Positions 1 to 6,916 of a DNA stretch of 15,668 nt are shown piece by piece. The notes below the pieces were generated by a model that saw only the letters and a program-made list of their open reading frames with translations, searched no databases and was not told the origin of the DNA. Origin of the DNA: an uncultured Oscillospiraceae bacterium (lineage in GTDB: Bacteria > Bacillota > Clostridia > Oscillospirales > Oscillospiraceae); contig CAJTOM010000060.1 in assembly GCA_910577915.1 (NCBI GenBank), positions 1 to 15,668 on the forward strand, given 5' to 3'. A program made the position numbers and the translations under genes. The stretch's first letter is position 1. Each line of letters begins with the position of its first letter.

Positions 1-1929
1 GGCGAGTTCGTCCCCGCCCACCAGGCCGTCATCCACTCCTATATGCGGGAGCGGTACGCCGCCCCCGGCAAGATGATCCTCGGCTCCGACTCCCATACGC
101 GGTACGGGGCCTACGGCTGCATGGCCGTGGGCGAGGGCGGCCCGGAGCTGGTGAAGCAGTTGCTGAACCAGACCTATGATATAGGCAGGCCCCAGGTGGT
201 GGGCGTGTACCTGACGGGAGAGCCCGTGAAGGGCGTGGGCCCTCAGGACGTGGCCCTGGCCATCATCGGCGCCGTGTTCGGGAACGGCTATGTGAAGAAC
301 AAGGTCATGGAGTTCGTAGGCCCCGGCGTGGCATCCTTGAGCGCGGACTTCCGCATCGGCATCGACGTGATGACCACGGAGACTACGTGCCTGTCGTCAA
401 TCTGGGAGACAGACGAGGAGATTGAGAACTTCTATGAAATCCACGGGCGCAAAGGCGACTACAGGAAGCTGGCTCCCGGGGAAGTGGCCTATTATGACGG
501 CATGATCCAGGTGGATCTGTCCAAAGTGCGCCCCATGATCGCCATGCCTTTCCATCCCAGCAATACCTACACCATCGAGGAGCTGAACGCCAATCTCATG
601 GACATCCTGGAGGAGACGGAGAAACGCGCTTTGGTGAGCCTGGACGGCGCAAAGGGCCCGGACGGGTCGCCTCTGCGGTTTTCTCTGAAGGACAAGGTGA
701 GGGACGGGAAGTTCACGGTGGAGCAGGGCATTATCGCAGGCTGCGCGGGCGGCGGCTTCGAGAACATCTGCGCCGCGGCGGACATCCTGAAGGGCAGCTC
801 CATCGGCTCTGACAGCTTTACCCTGAGCGTGTACCCGGCCTCCATGCCTGTCTACATGGAGCTGGTGAAGAACGGCTGCGCGGCGACGATCCTGGAGACC
901 GGAGCCGTTATGAAGACGGCTTTCTGCGGCCCCTGCTTCGGCGCGGGGGACACCCCGGCCAACAACACCCTCTCTATCCGCCACGCCACCCGGAACTTCG
1001 CCAACCGGGAGGGGAGCAAGCCCGGCAGCGGCCAGATCGCCGCCGTGGCCCTGATGGACGCCCGGTCCATCGCCGCCACCGCCCGGAACGGGGGCGTGCT
1101 CACCGCCGCCACCGACATCGACTACGACCTGCCCACCGCCGAGGAGCTGACCTACCATTACGACGGCTCCGTCTATGCCAAGCGCTGCTACGAGGGCTTC
1201 GGCAAGGCCGATCCCTCTGCCGAGCTCCGCTACGGCCCCAATATCAAGGACTGGCCGAGGATGCCCAAGCTGGAGGAGGATCTGCTGGTGCGCCTGTGCG
1301 CGGTCATTCACGACCCCGTCACCACCACCGACGAGCTCATCCCCTCCGGCGAGACCAGCTCCTACCGGTCCAACCCCATCGGCCTCAGCGAGTTCGCCCT
1401 GAGCCGCCGGGTGCCGGAGTACGTGGGCCGCTCCAAGGCTGTCCGCGCCCTGGAGGAGGCCAGGGAGCAGGGCCAGACGCCCGCCGAGGTGGCGGAGGTG
1501 CTCGCCAAGGTGGGCGGCGACGCGGCCCGGACCACCGTGGGCTCCTGCGTCTTCGCCAACAAGCCCGGCGACGGCTCCGCCCGGGAGCAGGCCGCCTCCT
1601 GCCAGAAGGTGCTGGGGGGCTTCGCCAACATCTGTTACGAGTACGCCACCAAGCGCTACCGCTCCAACTGCATCAACTGGGGCATCGTGCCCTTCACCAT
1701 GGACGCCTCCGCAGAGTTCCCCTATGCCGACGGCGACTGGGTGTATGTCCCCGGCGTGAGGAAGGCCATCGCCGAGGGCGTGGAGGACATGACCGCCAAG
1801 GTCATCCGGGCGGACGGCAGCGTCTGCGAGCTGGCCCTCAAGTGCGCGGGGCTCACCGCCGACGAGCGGCTGATCCTCCAGGAGGGCTGCCTCATGAACT
1901 ACTACGCCGCCGGGTATGGCAGGGGCTGA
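1..1929 (+). CDS. Aconitase-superfamily hydratase (YbhJ-like), 5' end missing
   Basis: The frame is open from the first base, so the start lies upstream; 642 codons are present of a family usually about 750 aa. It belongs to the aconitase/hydro-lyase superfamily, which dehydrates and rehydrates hydroxy-acids with a [4Fe-4S] cluster. Seen: the N-terminal GSDSHT motif; cluster-ligand cysteines in a GCAGG context (codon at 742, where aconitases have CTNS) and in CGPC (codons at 925 and 934); and a C-terminal swivel domain with GDGSARE (1567-1587), matching the aconitase GSSRE active-site loop. The nonstandard GCAGG and the SNCINWG stretch resemble the E. coli YbhJ-type branch rather than classical AcnA/AcnB. 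The neighbouring isocitrate dehydrogenase and citrate lyase suggest it works as the citrate/isocitrate isomerase, but its substrate is inferred only from context. The methyltransferase gene begins inside its last codons. Confidence 0.88.
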   Translation, partial: GEFVPAHQAVIHSYMRERYAAPGKMILGSDSHTRYGAYGCMAVGEGGPELVKQLLNQTYDIGRPQVVGVYLTGEPVKGVGPQDVALAIIGAVFGNGYVKNKVMEFVGPGVASLSADFRIGIDVMTTETTCLSSIWETDEEIENFYEIHGRKGDYRKLAPGEVAYYDGMIQVDLSKVRPMIAMPFHPSNTYTIEELNANLMDILEETEKRALVSLDGAKGPDGSPLRFSLKDKVRDGKFTVEQGIIAGCAGGGFENICAAADILKGSSIGSDSFTLSVYPASMPVYMELVKNGCAATILETGAVMKTAFCGPCFGAGDTPANNTLSIRHATRNFANREGSKPGSGQIAAVALMDARSIAATARNGGVLTAATDIDYDLPTAEELTYHYDGSVYAKRCYEGFGKADPSAELRYGPNIKDWPRMPKLEEDLLVRLCAVIHDPVTTTDELIPSGETSSYRSNPIGLSEFALSRRVPEYVGRSKAVRALEEAREQGQTPAEVAEVLAKVGGDAARTTVGSCVFANKPGDGSAREQAASCQKVLGGFANICYEYATKRYRSNCINWGIVPFTMDASAEFPYADGDWVYVPGVRKAIAEGVEDMTAKVIRADGSVCELALKCAGLTADERLILQEGCLMNYYAAGYGRG

Positions 1930-2572
1930 TCTCTACTGGGAATCCAGCTGGGCTGCGGAGGACCCGGCCCAGTTCCCCGCCTGTCAGGAGGCCTGGTCCC
2001 GCTCCTGCGGCGACATCGCGGGGCTCTTCCGCGCCCACGGCGTGGAGACCGTCTGCGACGGGGCCTGCGGCTTTGGGGCCTACACCCTGGCCCTGGCCGC
2101 CAAGGGGTTTTCCGTCAGCGCCTTCGACATCTCCCCCACGGCGGCGGAGCTGACAAGGCAGGGCCTCGCCCGCCTGGGCCTGGCGGCGGAGGTGAAGACC
2201 GCCAGCCTCCTGGACACCGGCTACCCCGACGGACGTTTCGACGCCGCCGTCGCCGCCTCGGTGCTGGACCACCTGACCGAGGCGGACGCCCAAAGGGCCC
2301 TGGCGGAGCTGCGCCGCATCGTAAAGCCCGGCGGGCTGCTGCTGGTGAGCTTCGACACCCCGGAGGAGGAGGATGTTTCCCTGGAGCACGAGGTCCTGCC
2401 CGACGGCAGCTTCCTCTACACCCAGGCCACGGACCGGGCCGGGATGCTCTTCCGTCCCTGCGGCAGGCCGGAGCGTACCGCGCTGCTGGAGGGGCTGGAG
2501 ACCCTCTGGGAGCGCACCACGGCGGGCGGCAAGCACCTGTCCATCCATCGCATCCCTGCACCCCGCTCCTAA
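1916..2572 (+). CDS. Class I SAM-dependent methyltransferase
   Basis: This is a 218-aa Rossmann-fold methyltransferase. Motif I is VCDGACGFG (residues 46-54), the acidic end of strand 2 is AFDIS (about residue 69), motif II is FDAAVAASVLDHL, and a KPGGLLLVSFD strand follows. Downstream, LEHEVLPDGSFLYT and AGMLFRPCG are substrate-side signatures I associate with a clostridial methyltransferase group without an assigned substrate. The start is the ATG at 1916, which overlaps the hydratase by 14 bases. No good Shine-Dalgarno sequence precedes it, so translation is probably coupled. Its place between an aconitase-like enzyme and isocitrate dehydrogenase suggests a tricarboxylate substrate. E. coli Tam methylates trans-aconitate, a by-product that inhibits aconitase, but sequence resemblance to Tam beyond the shared fold is not evident. 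The function is inference; the fold is clear. Confidence 0.85.
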   Translation: MAGADLYWESSWAAEDPAQFPACQEAWSRSCGDIAGLFRAHGVETVCDGACGFGAYTLALAAKGFSVSAFDISPTAAELTRQGLARLGLAAEVKTASLLDTGYPDGRFDAAVAASVLDHLTEADAQRALAELRRIVKPGGLLLVSFDTPEEEDVSLEHEVLPDGSFLYTQATDRAGMLFRPCGRPERTALLEGLETLWERTTAGGKHLSIHRIPAPRS

Positions 2573-2602
2573 AAATCATCACACGGAAAGAAGGAGATCC
2601 CC

Positions 2603-3820
2603 ATGGAAAAAATCAAAATGACCACCCCCATCGTGGAGATGGACGGCGACGAGATGACCCGCATCCTCTGGGCGATGATCAAGGATAAGCTCATTGCGCC
2701 CTTTGTGGAGCTGAAGAGCGAGTACTACGACCTGGGCCTGCTGCACCGCAACGAGACCAGGGACCAGGTCACTGTGGACGCTGCCAACGCGACTAAAAAG
2801 TACGGCGTGGCTGTCAAGTGCGCCACCATTACACCCAACAAGCAGCGCATGGAGGAGTACCCCCAGCTCACCGAGATGTGGAAGAGCCCCAACGGCACCA
2901 TCCGCTCCATCCTGGACGGCACCGTCTTCCGCACGCCCATCTGCATCGACGCCATCAAGCCGGTGGTGAAAAACTGGAAGAAGCCTATCACCATCGCCCG
3001 TCACGCCTACGGCGACGTCTATAAGAGCGTGGACTTCGTCACCGAGAAGGCCGGTACCTGCACCATGACCTTCAAAAGCGACGACGGCGCGGAGGAGAAG
3101 ACCGTCACCGTCCAGAAGACCGACGGCCCCACCGTCTGGCAGGGGGCTCACAACAAGGACAAATCCATCCGCTCCTTCGCCCGCTCCTGCTTCCAGTACG
3201 CCGTCGACACAAAGCAGGACCTCTGGTTCTCCACCAAGGACACCATCGCCAAGGTCTACGACGGGGAGTTCAAGAAGATCTTCGAGGAGGAGTTCGAGGG
3301 CTACAGGGCCAGGTTTGAGGAGCTGGGAATCACCTACTTCTACACCCTCATCGACGACGCGGTGGCCCGGGTCATCCGCAGCGAGGGCGGGTACATCTGG
3401 GCCTGCAAGAACTACGACGGCGACGTGATGAGCGACATGGTCTCCACCGCCTTCGGCTCCCTGGCCATGATGACCAGCGTGCTGGTGGCCCCCGACGGCA
3501 CCACCGAGTTCGAGGCCGCCCACGGAACCGTGACCAAGCACTACTACAAGCACTTGGCAGGGGAGAAGACCTCCACCAACTCCATGGCCACCATTTTCGC
3601 CTGGTCCGGGGCCCTGCGCAAGCGGGGGGAGCTGGACGGGCTCACCGATCTGGCGGACTTCGCCGGCAAGCTGGAGGAGGCCTGCTTCGACACGCTCAAC
3701 GCGGGTATTATGACCAAGGACCTGGTGGGGCTGGTGGAGCCGGGCTTCGAGGCCAGGGCCGTCAGCAGCGAGGAGTTTTTGGACGCCATCGCCCAGCGGC
3801 TGGCGCAGAAGCTGGCGTAA
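2603..3820 (+). CDS. icd: NADP-dependent isocitrate dehydrogenase, homodimeric eukaryote-like type
   Basis: This enzyme oxidatively decarboxylates isocitrate to 2-oxoglutarate with NADP+ in the cytoplasm. The 405 aa match the length of the human IDH1-like subfamily II rather than E. coli Icd. Seen: MDGDEMTRI (13-21), KCATITP (72-78), the isocitrate-binding SPNGTIR (95-101), RHAYGDVYK with the catalytic tyrosine, WFSTKDTI with the catalytic lysine, SEGGYIWACKNYDGDVMSD with metal-binding aspartates, and AAHGTVTKHY with the NADP-phosphate-binding His/Lys region. The ATG at 2603 follows AAGGAGA (2591-2597) at good spacing, so it is probably translated independently of the methyltransferase 30 bases upstream. 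With the hydratase it would make 2-oxoglutarate and NADPH from citrate, the usual glutamate-forming branch in anaerobes with an incomplete TCA cycle. Confidence 0.96.
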   Translation: MEKIKMTTPIVEMDGDEMTRILWAMIKDKLIAPFVELKSEYYDLGLLHRNETRDQVTVDAANATKKYGVAVKCATITPNKQRMEEYPQLTEMWKSPNGTIRSILDGTVFRTPICIDAIKPVVKNWKKPITIARHAYGDVYKSVDFVTEKAGTCTMTFKSDDGAEEKTVTVQKTDGPTVWQGAHNKDKSIRSFARSCFQYAVDTKQDLWFSTKDTIAKVYDGEFKKIFEEEFEGYRARFEELGITYFYTLIDDAVARVIRSEGGYIWACKNYDGDVMSDMVSTAFGSLAMMTSVLVAPDGTTEFEAAHGTVTKHYYKHLAGEKTSTNSMATIFAWSGALRKRGELDGLTDLADFAGKLEEACFDTLNAGIMTKDLVGLVEPGFEARAVSSEEFLDAIAQRLAQKLA

Positions 3821-3848
3821 TTTGATTTGCGGATAAGAAGGTGCTGAT

Positions 3849-4142
3849 ATGGAACTGATCAAAACCGCCGCCGCCGGGACCATGGAGTCCGGGGACATCA
3901 TGGTCACCATCGATCCCAGGGAGTCCGGCGGCATCACCCTGGATCTGACCAGCAATGTCATGCAGCAGTTCGGCCGCCAGATCGAGGCCGTCATCCGTGA
4001 GACCCTGGGGGAGCTGGGGGTGGAGCACGCCGACGTCCAGGCCGTGGACCGGGGGGCGCTGGACTGCACCGTCCGGGCCCGGGTGAGCGCCGCCGCTTTC
4101 CGGGCGGCCCAGCGGGAGAATGAGCAGTGGGGGGAGACGTGA
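3849..4142 (+). CDS. citD: Citrate lyase acyl carrier protein (gamma subunit)
   Basis: This 97-aa protein has the usual CitD length. It carries the 2'-(5''-triphosphoribosyl)-3'-dephospho-CoA prosthetic group that shuttles acetyl and citryl thioesters between CitF and CitE. The attachment serine is visible as Ser14 in GTMESGD, the same position as in characterised CitD proteins. The N-terminal part (MELIKTAAAGTMESGD) and the VTIDP and LTSNVMQQFG segments are typical. The ATG at 3849 has an AAGAAGGTG ribosome site and lies 28 bases after the isocitrate dehydrogenase stop. Its stop overlaps the citE start by one base (TGATG). The CitX/CitG enzymes that build and attach the prosthetic group, and the acetylating ligase CitC, are not encoded in this window. 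Confidence 0.96.
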   Translation: MELIKTAAAGTMESGDIMVTIDPRESGGITLDLTSNVMQQFGRQIEAVIRETLGELGVEHADVQAVDRGALDCTVRARVSAAAFRAAQRENEQWGET

Positions 4143-5044
4143 TGGAGAGGCGCTATGTGAAGGACCGGCTCCGCCGGAGCATGATGTTCGTCCCCGGCAA
4201 CAACCCCGGCATGATTGTGGACGCCCGCATCTACGGCGCGGACAGCATCATGTTTGATCTGGAGGACTCCGTGGCCTACACCGAGAAGGACACGGCCCGC
4301 TTCCTGGTGCACAACGCCCTGAAGACCCTGGATTTCGGCAAAAAGGAGATCGTGGTCCGCATCAACGACCTCTCCAGCGGCCTGGGGATCCGGGACCTGG
4401 AGGCCATCATCCCCGCCGGGGTCCACGTGGTGCGCCTGCCCAAGACCGACAGCGCCCAGGACGTGGTGGACTGCGAGCGGGAGATCGCCCGCATCGAGGC
4501 TGCCCACGGCATCCCCGTGGGGGCCACCGGCATGATGGCCGCCATCGAGACCGCCAACGGCGTGCTGGACGCCCGGGCCATCGCCCACGCCAGCAGCCGG
4601 CTCATCGGCCTGGCCCTGGGGGCGGAGGACTACGTCACCGACCTGAAGACCACCCGCTCCGACGGCACGGAGCTGCTCTTCGCCCGCAGCATGATTCTCA
4701 ACGCCGCCCGCTCCGCCGGTATCGCCGCCCTGGATACGGTCTACTCCGACGTGAACAACGAGGAGGGCTTCCTGGCGGAGGTGGAGCTGATCCGCAAGCT
4801 GGGCTTTGACGGCAAATCGGTCATCAACCCCCGGCAGATCGGCATGCTCCACAAGGCCCTCCGGCCCAGCGAGCGCGACCTGAAGAAGGCCTACGCCGTC
4901 ATGGAGGCCATCGCCGAGGCCAACGCCCGGGGCAGCGGCGTGGCCAGCCTCAACGGCAAGATGATCGACAAGCCCGTGGTGATCCGGGCCCAGCGGCTTA
5001 TCGAGCTGTTCGAGGCGGATAACACAGTGGAAGAGGAGGAATAG
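4142..5044 (+). CDS. citE: Citrate lyase beta subunit (citryl-ACP lyase)
   Basis: CitE cleaves citryl-S-ACP into acetyl-S-ACP and oxaloacetate. The 300-aa HpcH/HpaI-type TIM barrel shows RSMMFVPGNNP (12-22), DLEDSV (39-44), RIND (73-76), AAIETANG with the likely Mg-binding Glu135, GAEDYVTDL (160-168), and GKSVINPRQI near the C-terminus. A GTG at 4127 in the same frame would add five residues. I chose the ATG at 4142 because GGGGAGA lies just upstream and the start forms a TGATG overlap with the citD stop, the usual coupling in cit operons. The acidic C-terminal tail (TVEEEE) leads into citF three bases later. Confidence 0.95.
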   Translation: MERRYVKDRLRRSMMFVPGNNPGMIVDARIYGADSIMFDLEDSVAYTEKDTARFLVHNALKTLDFGKKEIVVRINDLSSGLGIRDLEAIIPAGVHVVRLPKTDSAQDVVDCEREIARIEAAHGIPVGATGMMAAIETANGVLDARAIAHASSRLIGLALGAEDYVTDLKTTRSDGTELLFARSMILNAARSAGIAALDTVYSDVNNEEGFLAEVELIRKLGFDGKSVINPRQIGMLHKALRPSERDLKKAYAVMEAIAEANARGSGVASLNGKMIDKPVVIRAQRLIELFEADNTVEEEE

Positions 5045-5047
5045 GCC

Positions 5048-6577
5048 ATGGACGCACAGCTGCTGACGCAGATTCCCCATCTGGAGGAGATCGCCCACCG
5101 GGGCGCCTTCTCCGGGACGCCGGAGAAGCACACGGAGAACTTCCTGGAGCGCTCCTCCCGCGAGAACAAGATCCTCCCCTCCCTGGAGGACGCCATCCGG
5201 GCCGCGGGACTGAAGGACGGCATGACCATCTCCTTCCACCACCACTTCCGGGGCGGGGACCACGTGGTGAACCAGGTGGTGGAGAAGCTGGCGGAGATGG
5301 GCCTGAAAAACCTGACGCTGGCCGCCAGCTCCCTGGCCGCCGTCCATGCGCCCCTCATCCGGCACATCAAAAGCGGCGTCATTACCCACATTGAGACCAG
5401 CGGCCTCCGGGGGGAGCTGGCGGAGGAGATCTCCCGGGGGCTCATGGACTGCCCGGTGGTCTTCCGAAGCCACGGCGGCCGGGCCGCCGCCATCCGCAGC
5501 GGGGAGCTCCACATCGACGTGGCCTTCCTGGGGGCCCCCTCCTGCGACCCCTACGGCAACGCCAACGGCTACAGCCGGGACGACGAACACATGGCCTGCG
5601 GCTCCATGGGCTACGCCCGCACCGACGCGGAATACGCCGACAAGGTGGTGGTCCTCACCAACCACCTGGTGCGCTACCCCAACGCCCCCTGGGCCATCCC
5701 GGAGGACAACGTGGACTACATCGTGGTGGTGGACGACATCGGCGACCCCAAGGGCATTATGAGCGGGGCTACCCGCTATACCAAAAACCCCAAGGAGCTG
5801 CTTATCGCCCAGACCGCCGCCCAGGTCATCGACGCGGCGGGATACTTCTACGACGGCTTCTCCATGCAGATGGGCTCCGGCGGCGCGTCCCTGGCCGCCG
5901 CCCGGTTCCTCCGGGAGATGATGCTGGAGCGGAACATCCGCTGCCGCTTCGCTCTGGGGGGCATCACCGGGCAGATCGCCGCCATGCACGAGGAGGGGCT
6001 CATTGACCGCGTCCTGGACGTGCAGAGCTTCGATCTGGACGCGGCTATGAGCCTGAAGAACAACCGCTTCCACCACCAGATCAGCGCCACCTACTACGCC
6101 AGCTTCCTCTCGGCGGCGGCGGTGGATCAGCTGGACTTCGTGATCCTCTCCGCTTTGGAGATCGACACGGATTTCAACGTCAACGTCCTCACGGGGTCCG
6201 ACGGGGTCATCCGGGGGGCCATCGGCGGCCACCCCGACACGGCGGCGGGGGCCAGCCTCTCCATCGTGGTGGCCCCCCTGACCAGGGGGCGCATCCCCTG
6301 CGTCATTGACCGGGTCAACACCGTGGTCACGCCCGGCGGCACGGTGGATGTGGTGGTCACCGATCAGGGCGTGGCGGTCAATCCCCGCCGCCCCGAGGTG
6401 GAGCGGAAGCTGAGAAGGGCCGGCATCAAGGTCTACACCATTGAGGAGCTTCGGGACAAGGCGCTGGCCCTGGTGGGCCGGCCGGACCCCATCCGCTACA
6501 CGGATCGCGTGGTGGGGGTGGTCATGTACCGGAACAACACCATCATCGACGTCATCCGGCAGGTGGATGAGAGCTGA
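5048..6577 (+). CDS. citF: Citrate lyase alpha subunit (citrate:acetyl-ACP transferase)
   Basis: CitF exchanges the acetyl group on the CitD prosthetic arm for citrate, forming citryl-ACP and acetate. The 509-aa length equals that of typical CitF, a CoA-transferase-fold protein. Seen: the hallmark SFHHHFRGGD (62-71); AFLGAPSCDPYGNANG; the glycine-rich MGSGGASLAAARF segment; FALGGITGQ; and the C-terminal half with GAIGGHPDTAAGA and VVTDQGVAVNPRRP. The ATG at 5048 lies three bases after the citE stop and is preceded by GAGGAGGA within the end of citE. It is the last gene of the unit and is followed by a strong hairpin terminator at 6712-6752. The order citD-citE-citF is the standard one. Confidence 0.97.
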   Translation: MDAQLLTQIPHLEEIAHRGAFSGTPEKHTENFLERSSRENKILPSLEDAIRAAGLKDGMTISFHHHFRGGDHVVNQVVEKLAEMGLKNLTLAASSLAAVHAPLIRHIKSGVITHIETSGLRGELAEEISRGLMDCPVVFRSHGGRAAAIRSGELHIDVAFLGAPSCDPYGNANGYSRDDEHMACGSMGYARTDAEYADKVVVLTNHLVRYPNAPWAIPEDNVDYIVVVDDIGDPKGIMSGATRYTKNPKELLIAQTAAQVIDAAGYFYDGFSMQMGSGGASLAAARFLREMMLERNIRCRFALGGITGQIAAMHEEGLIDRVLDVQSFDLDAAMSLKNNRFHHQISATYYASFLSAAAVDQLDFVILSALEIDTDFNVNVLTGSDGVIRGAIGGHPDTAAGASLSIVVAPLTRGRIPCVIDRVNTVVTPGGTVDVVVTDQGVAVNPRRPEVERKLRRAGIKVYTIEELRDKALALVGRPDPIRYTDRVVGVVMYRNNTIIDVIRQVDES

Positions 6578-6711
6578 TCCCGCCTCCCGGGAGAAAAGGG
6601 AGCGGAAGGAGCGGTGAGCGCGGGACGGAAGCCGCTGCGAAGCCTGGATTTTCGCCCGATGACGGGACGATGCGTTTTATGAAGATGGGTGCGGCGGGCA
6701 TCGCCGCTGCG
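6578..6711 (+). other. Non-coding 3' region between citF and its terminator
   Basis: These 134 bases, the first part of a 339-base gap before the activase gene, contain no convincing gene. They hold one short hairpin (GCGGCG at 6691-6696 pairing with CGCCGC at 6702-6707) just before the terminator stem. The stretch should be transcribed as the citF 3' untranslated region. I did not recognise a riboswitch or a known small RNA in it. Confidence 0.5.
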
Positions 6712-6752
6712 CGCGCCTGGGAACCGGAACCGCCGGTTTCCAGGCGCGTTTT
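6712..6752 (+). terminator. Rho-independent terminator of the citrate cluster
   Basis: A 16-bp stem is formed by 6712-6727 and 6733-6748, with one G-T wobble, around the 5-base loop AACCG. It is followed by TTTT (6749-6752). It lies 135 bases after the citF stop and upstream of the activase promoter, so it separates the two transcription units. Confidence 0.88.
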
Positions 6753-6804
6753 GCCGCTTTATGGAGATCTTATGTGGAACTTTCCGCAATTTTTCCGCGA
6801 ATCC

Positions 6805-6821
6805 TTAACACATATTTAACA
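6805..6821. repeat. Phased TTAACA direct repeats upstream of the activase promoter
   Basis: TTAACA occurs at 6805-6810 and again at 6816-6821, 11 bases start to start (about one helical turn), in an AT-rich stretch just upstream of the -35 region. The arrangement suits a dimeric regulator binding one face of the helix, but no regulator is identified and chance is possible in AT-rich DNA. Confidence 0.35.
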
Positions 6822-6830
6822 GATTGTCCA

Positions 6831-6859
6831 TAAACAAATCGCTGCATTTGTGCTATAAT
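6831..6859 (+). promoter_or_regulatory. Sigma-A-type promoter for the activase unit
   Basis: The -10 box TATAAT (6854-6859) is a perfect consensus and is extended by TG at 6851-6852. A weaker -35 box TAAACA (6831-6836) lies 17 bases upstream. Initiation is expected near 6866, giving a leader of about 50 bases that contains a possible 5-bp GCCCC/GGGGC pairing (6877-6881 with 6899-6903) just before the ribosome site. Confidence 0.75.
6834..6851. promoter_or_regulatory. Candidate operator: inverted repeat between -35 and -10
   Basis: ACAAAT (6834-6839) and ATTTGT (6846-6851) form a perfect inverted repeat around the 6-base spacer CGCTGC. It overlaps the -35 box and ends at the extended -10, where a bound repressor would block polymerase. 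The sequence does not match the Rex consensus well, and the regulator is unknown. Confidence 0.45.
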
Positions 6860-6916
6860 GCCAAGGAAATTGATGCGCCCCCCCTGCGGGAGAGCGGCGG
6901 GGCATGGAGTGAACAT

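Noticed and set aside
1929..1929. Frameshift at the end of the hydratase joining it to the methyltransferase
   Set aside because: Both proteins are complete at this junction: the hydratase ends after its swivel domain and the methyltransferase begins before its motif I, so the 14-base overlap is a normal gene overlap.
2579..6232. Very long frame on the - strand opposite icd-citDEF
   Set aside because: It is a by-product of GC-rich codon use in the opposite genes: rich in His, Gly, Val and Asp, with no motifs, and fully covered by well-identified genes.
6607..6690. Short GTG-started frame of about 22 codons after citF
   Set aside because: The ribosome site is only two bases from the GTG, the codons show no family resemblance, and the stretch lies in a probable 3' untranslated region.
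6679..6819. 46-codon ATG frame running through the gap before the activase
   Set aside because: It runs straight through the 16-bp terminator stem and has no ribosome site; the terminator explains the sequence better.
6834..6851. Rex (NADH-sensing repressor) binding site at the activase promoter
   Set aside because: The inverted repeat has a superficially similar TTTGT/ACAAA core, but the half-sites point the wrong way and the TTGTGAA-type arms are missing.
6824..6916. Upstream TTG start extending the activase by 31 residues
   Set aside because: The added codons overlap the -35/-10 region and leader; the ATG at 6917 has a good ribosome site and starts right at the family's conserved domain.
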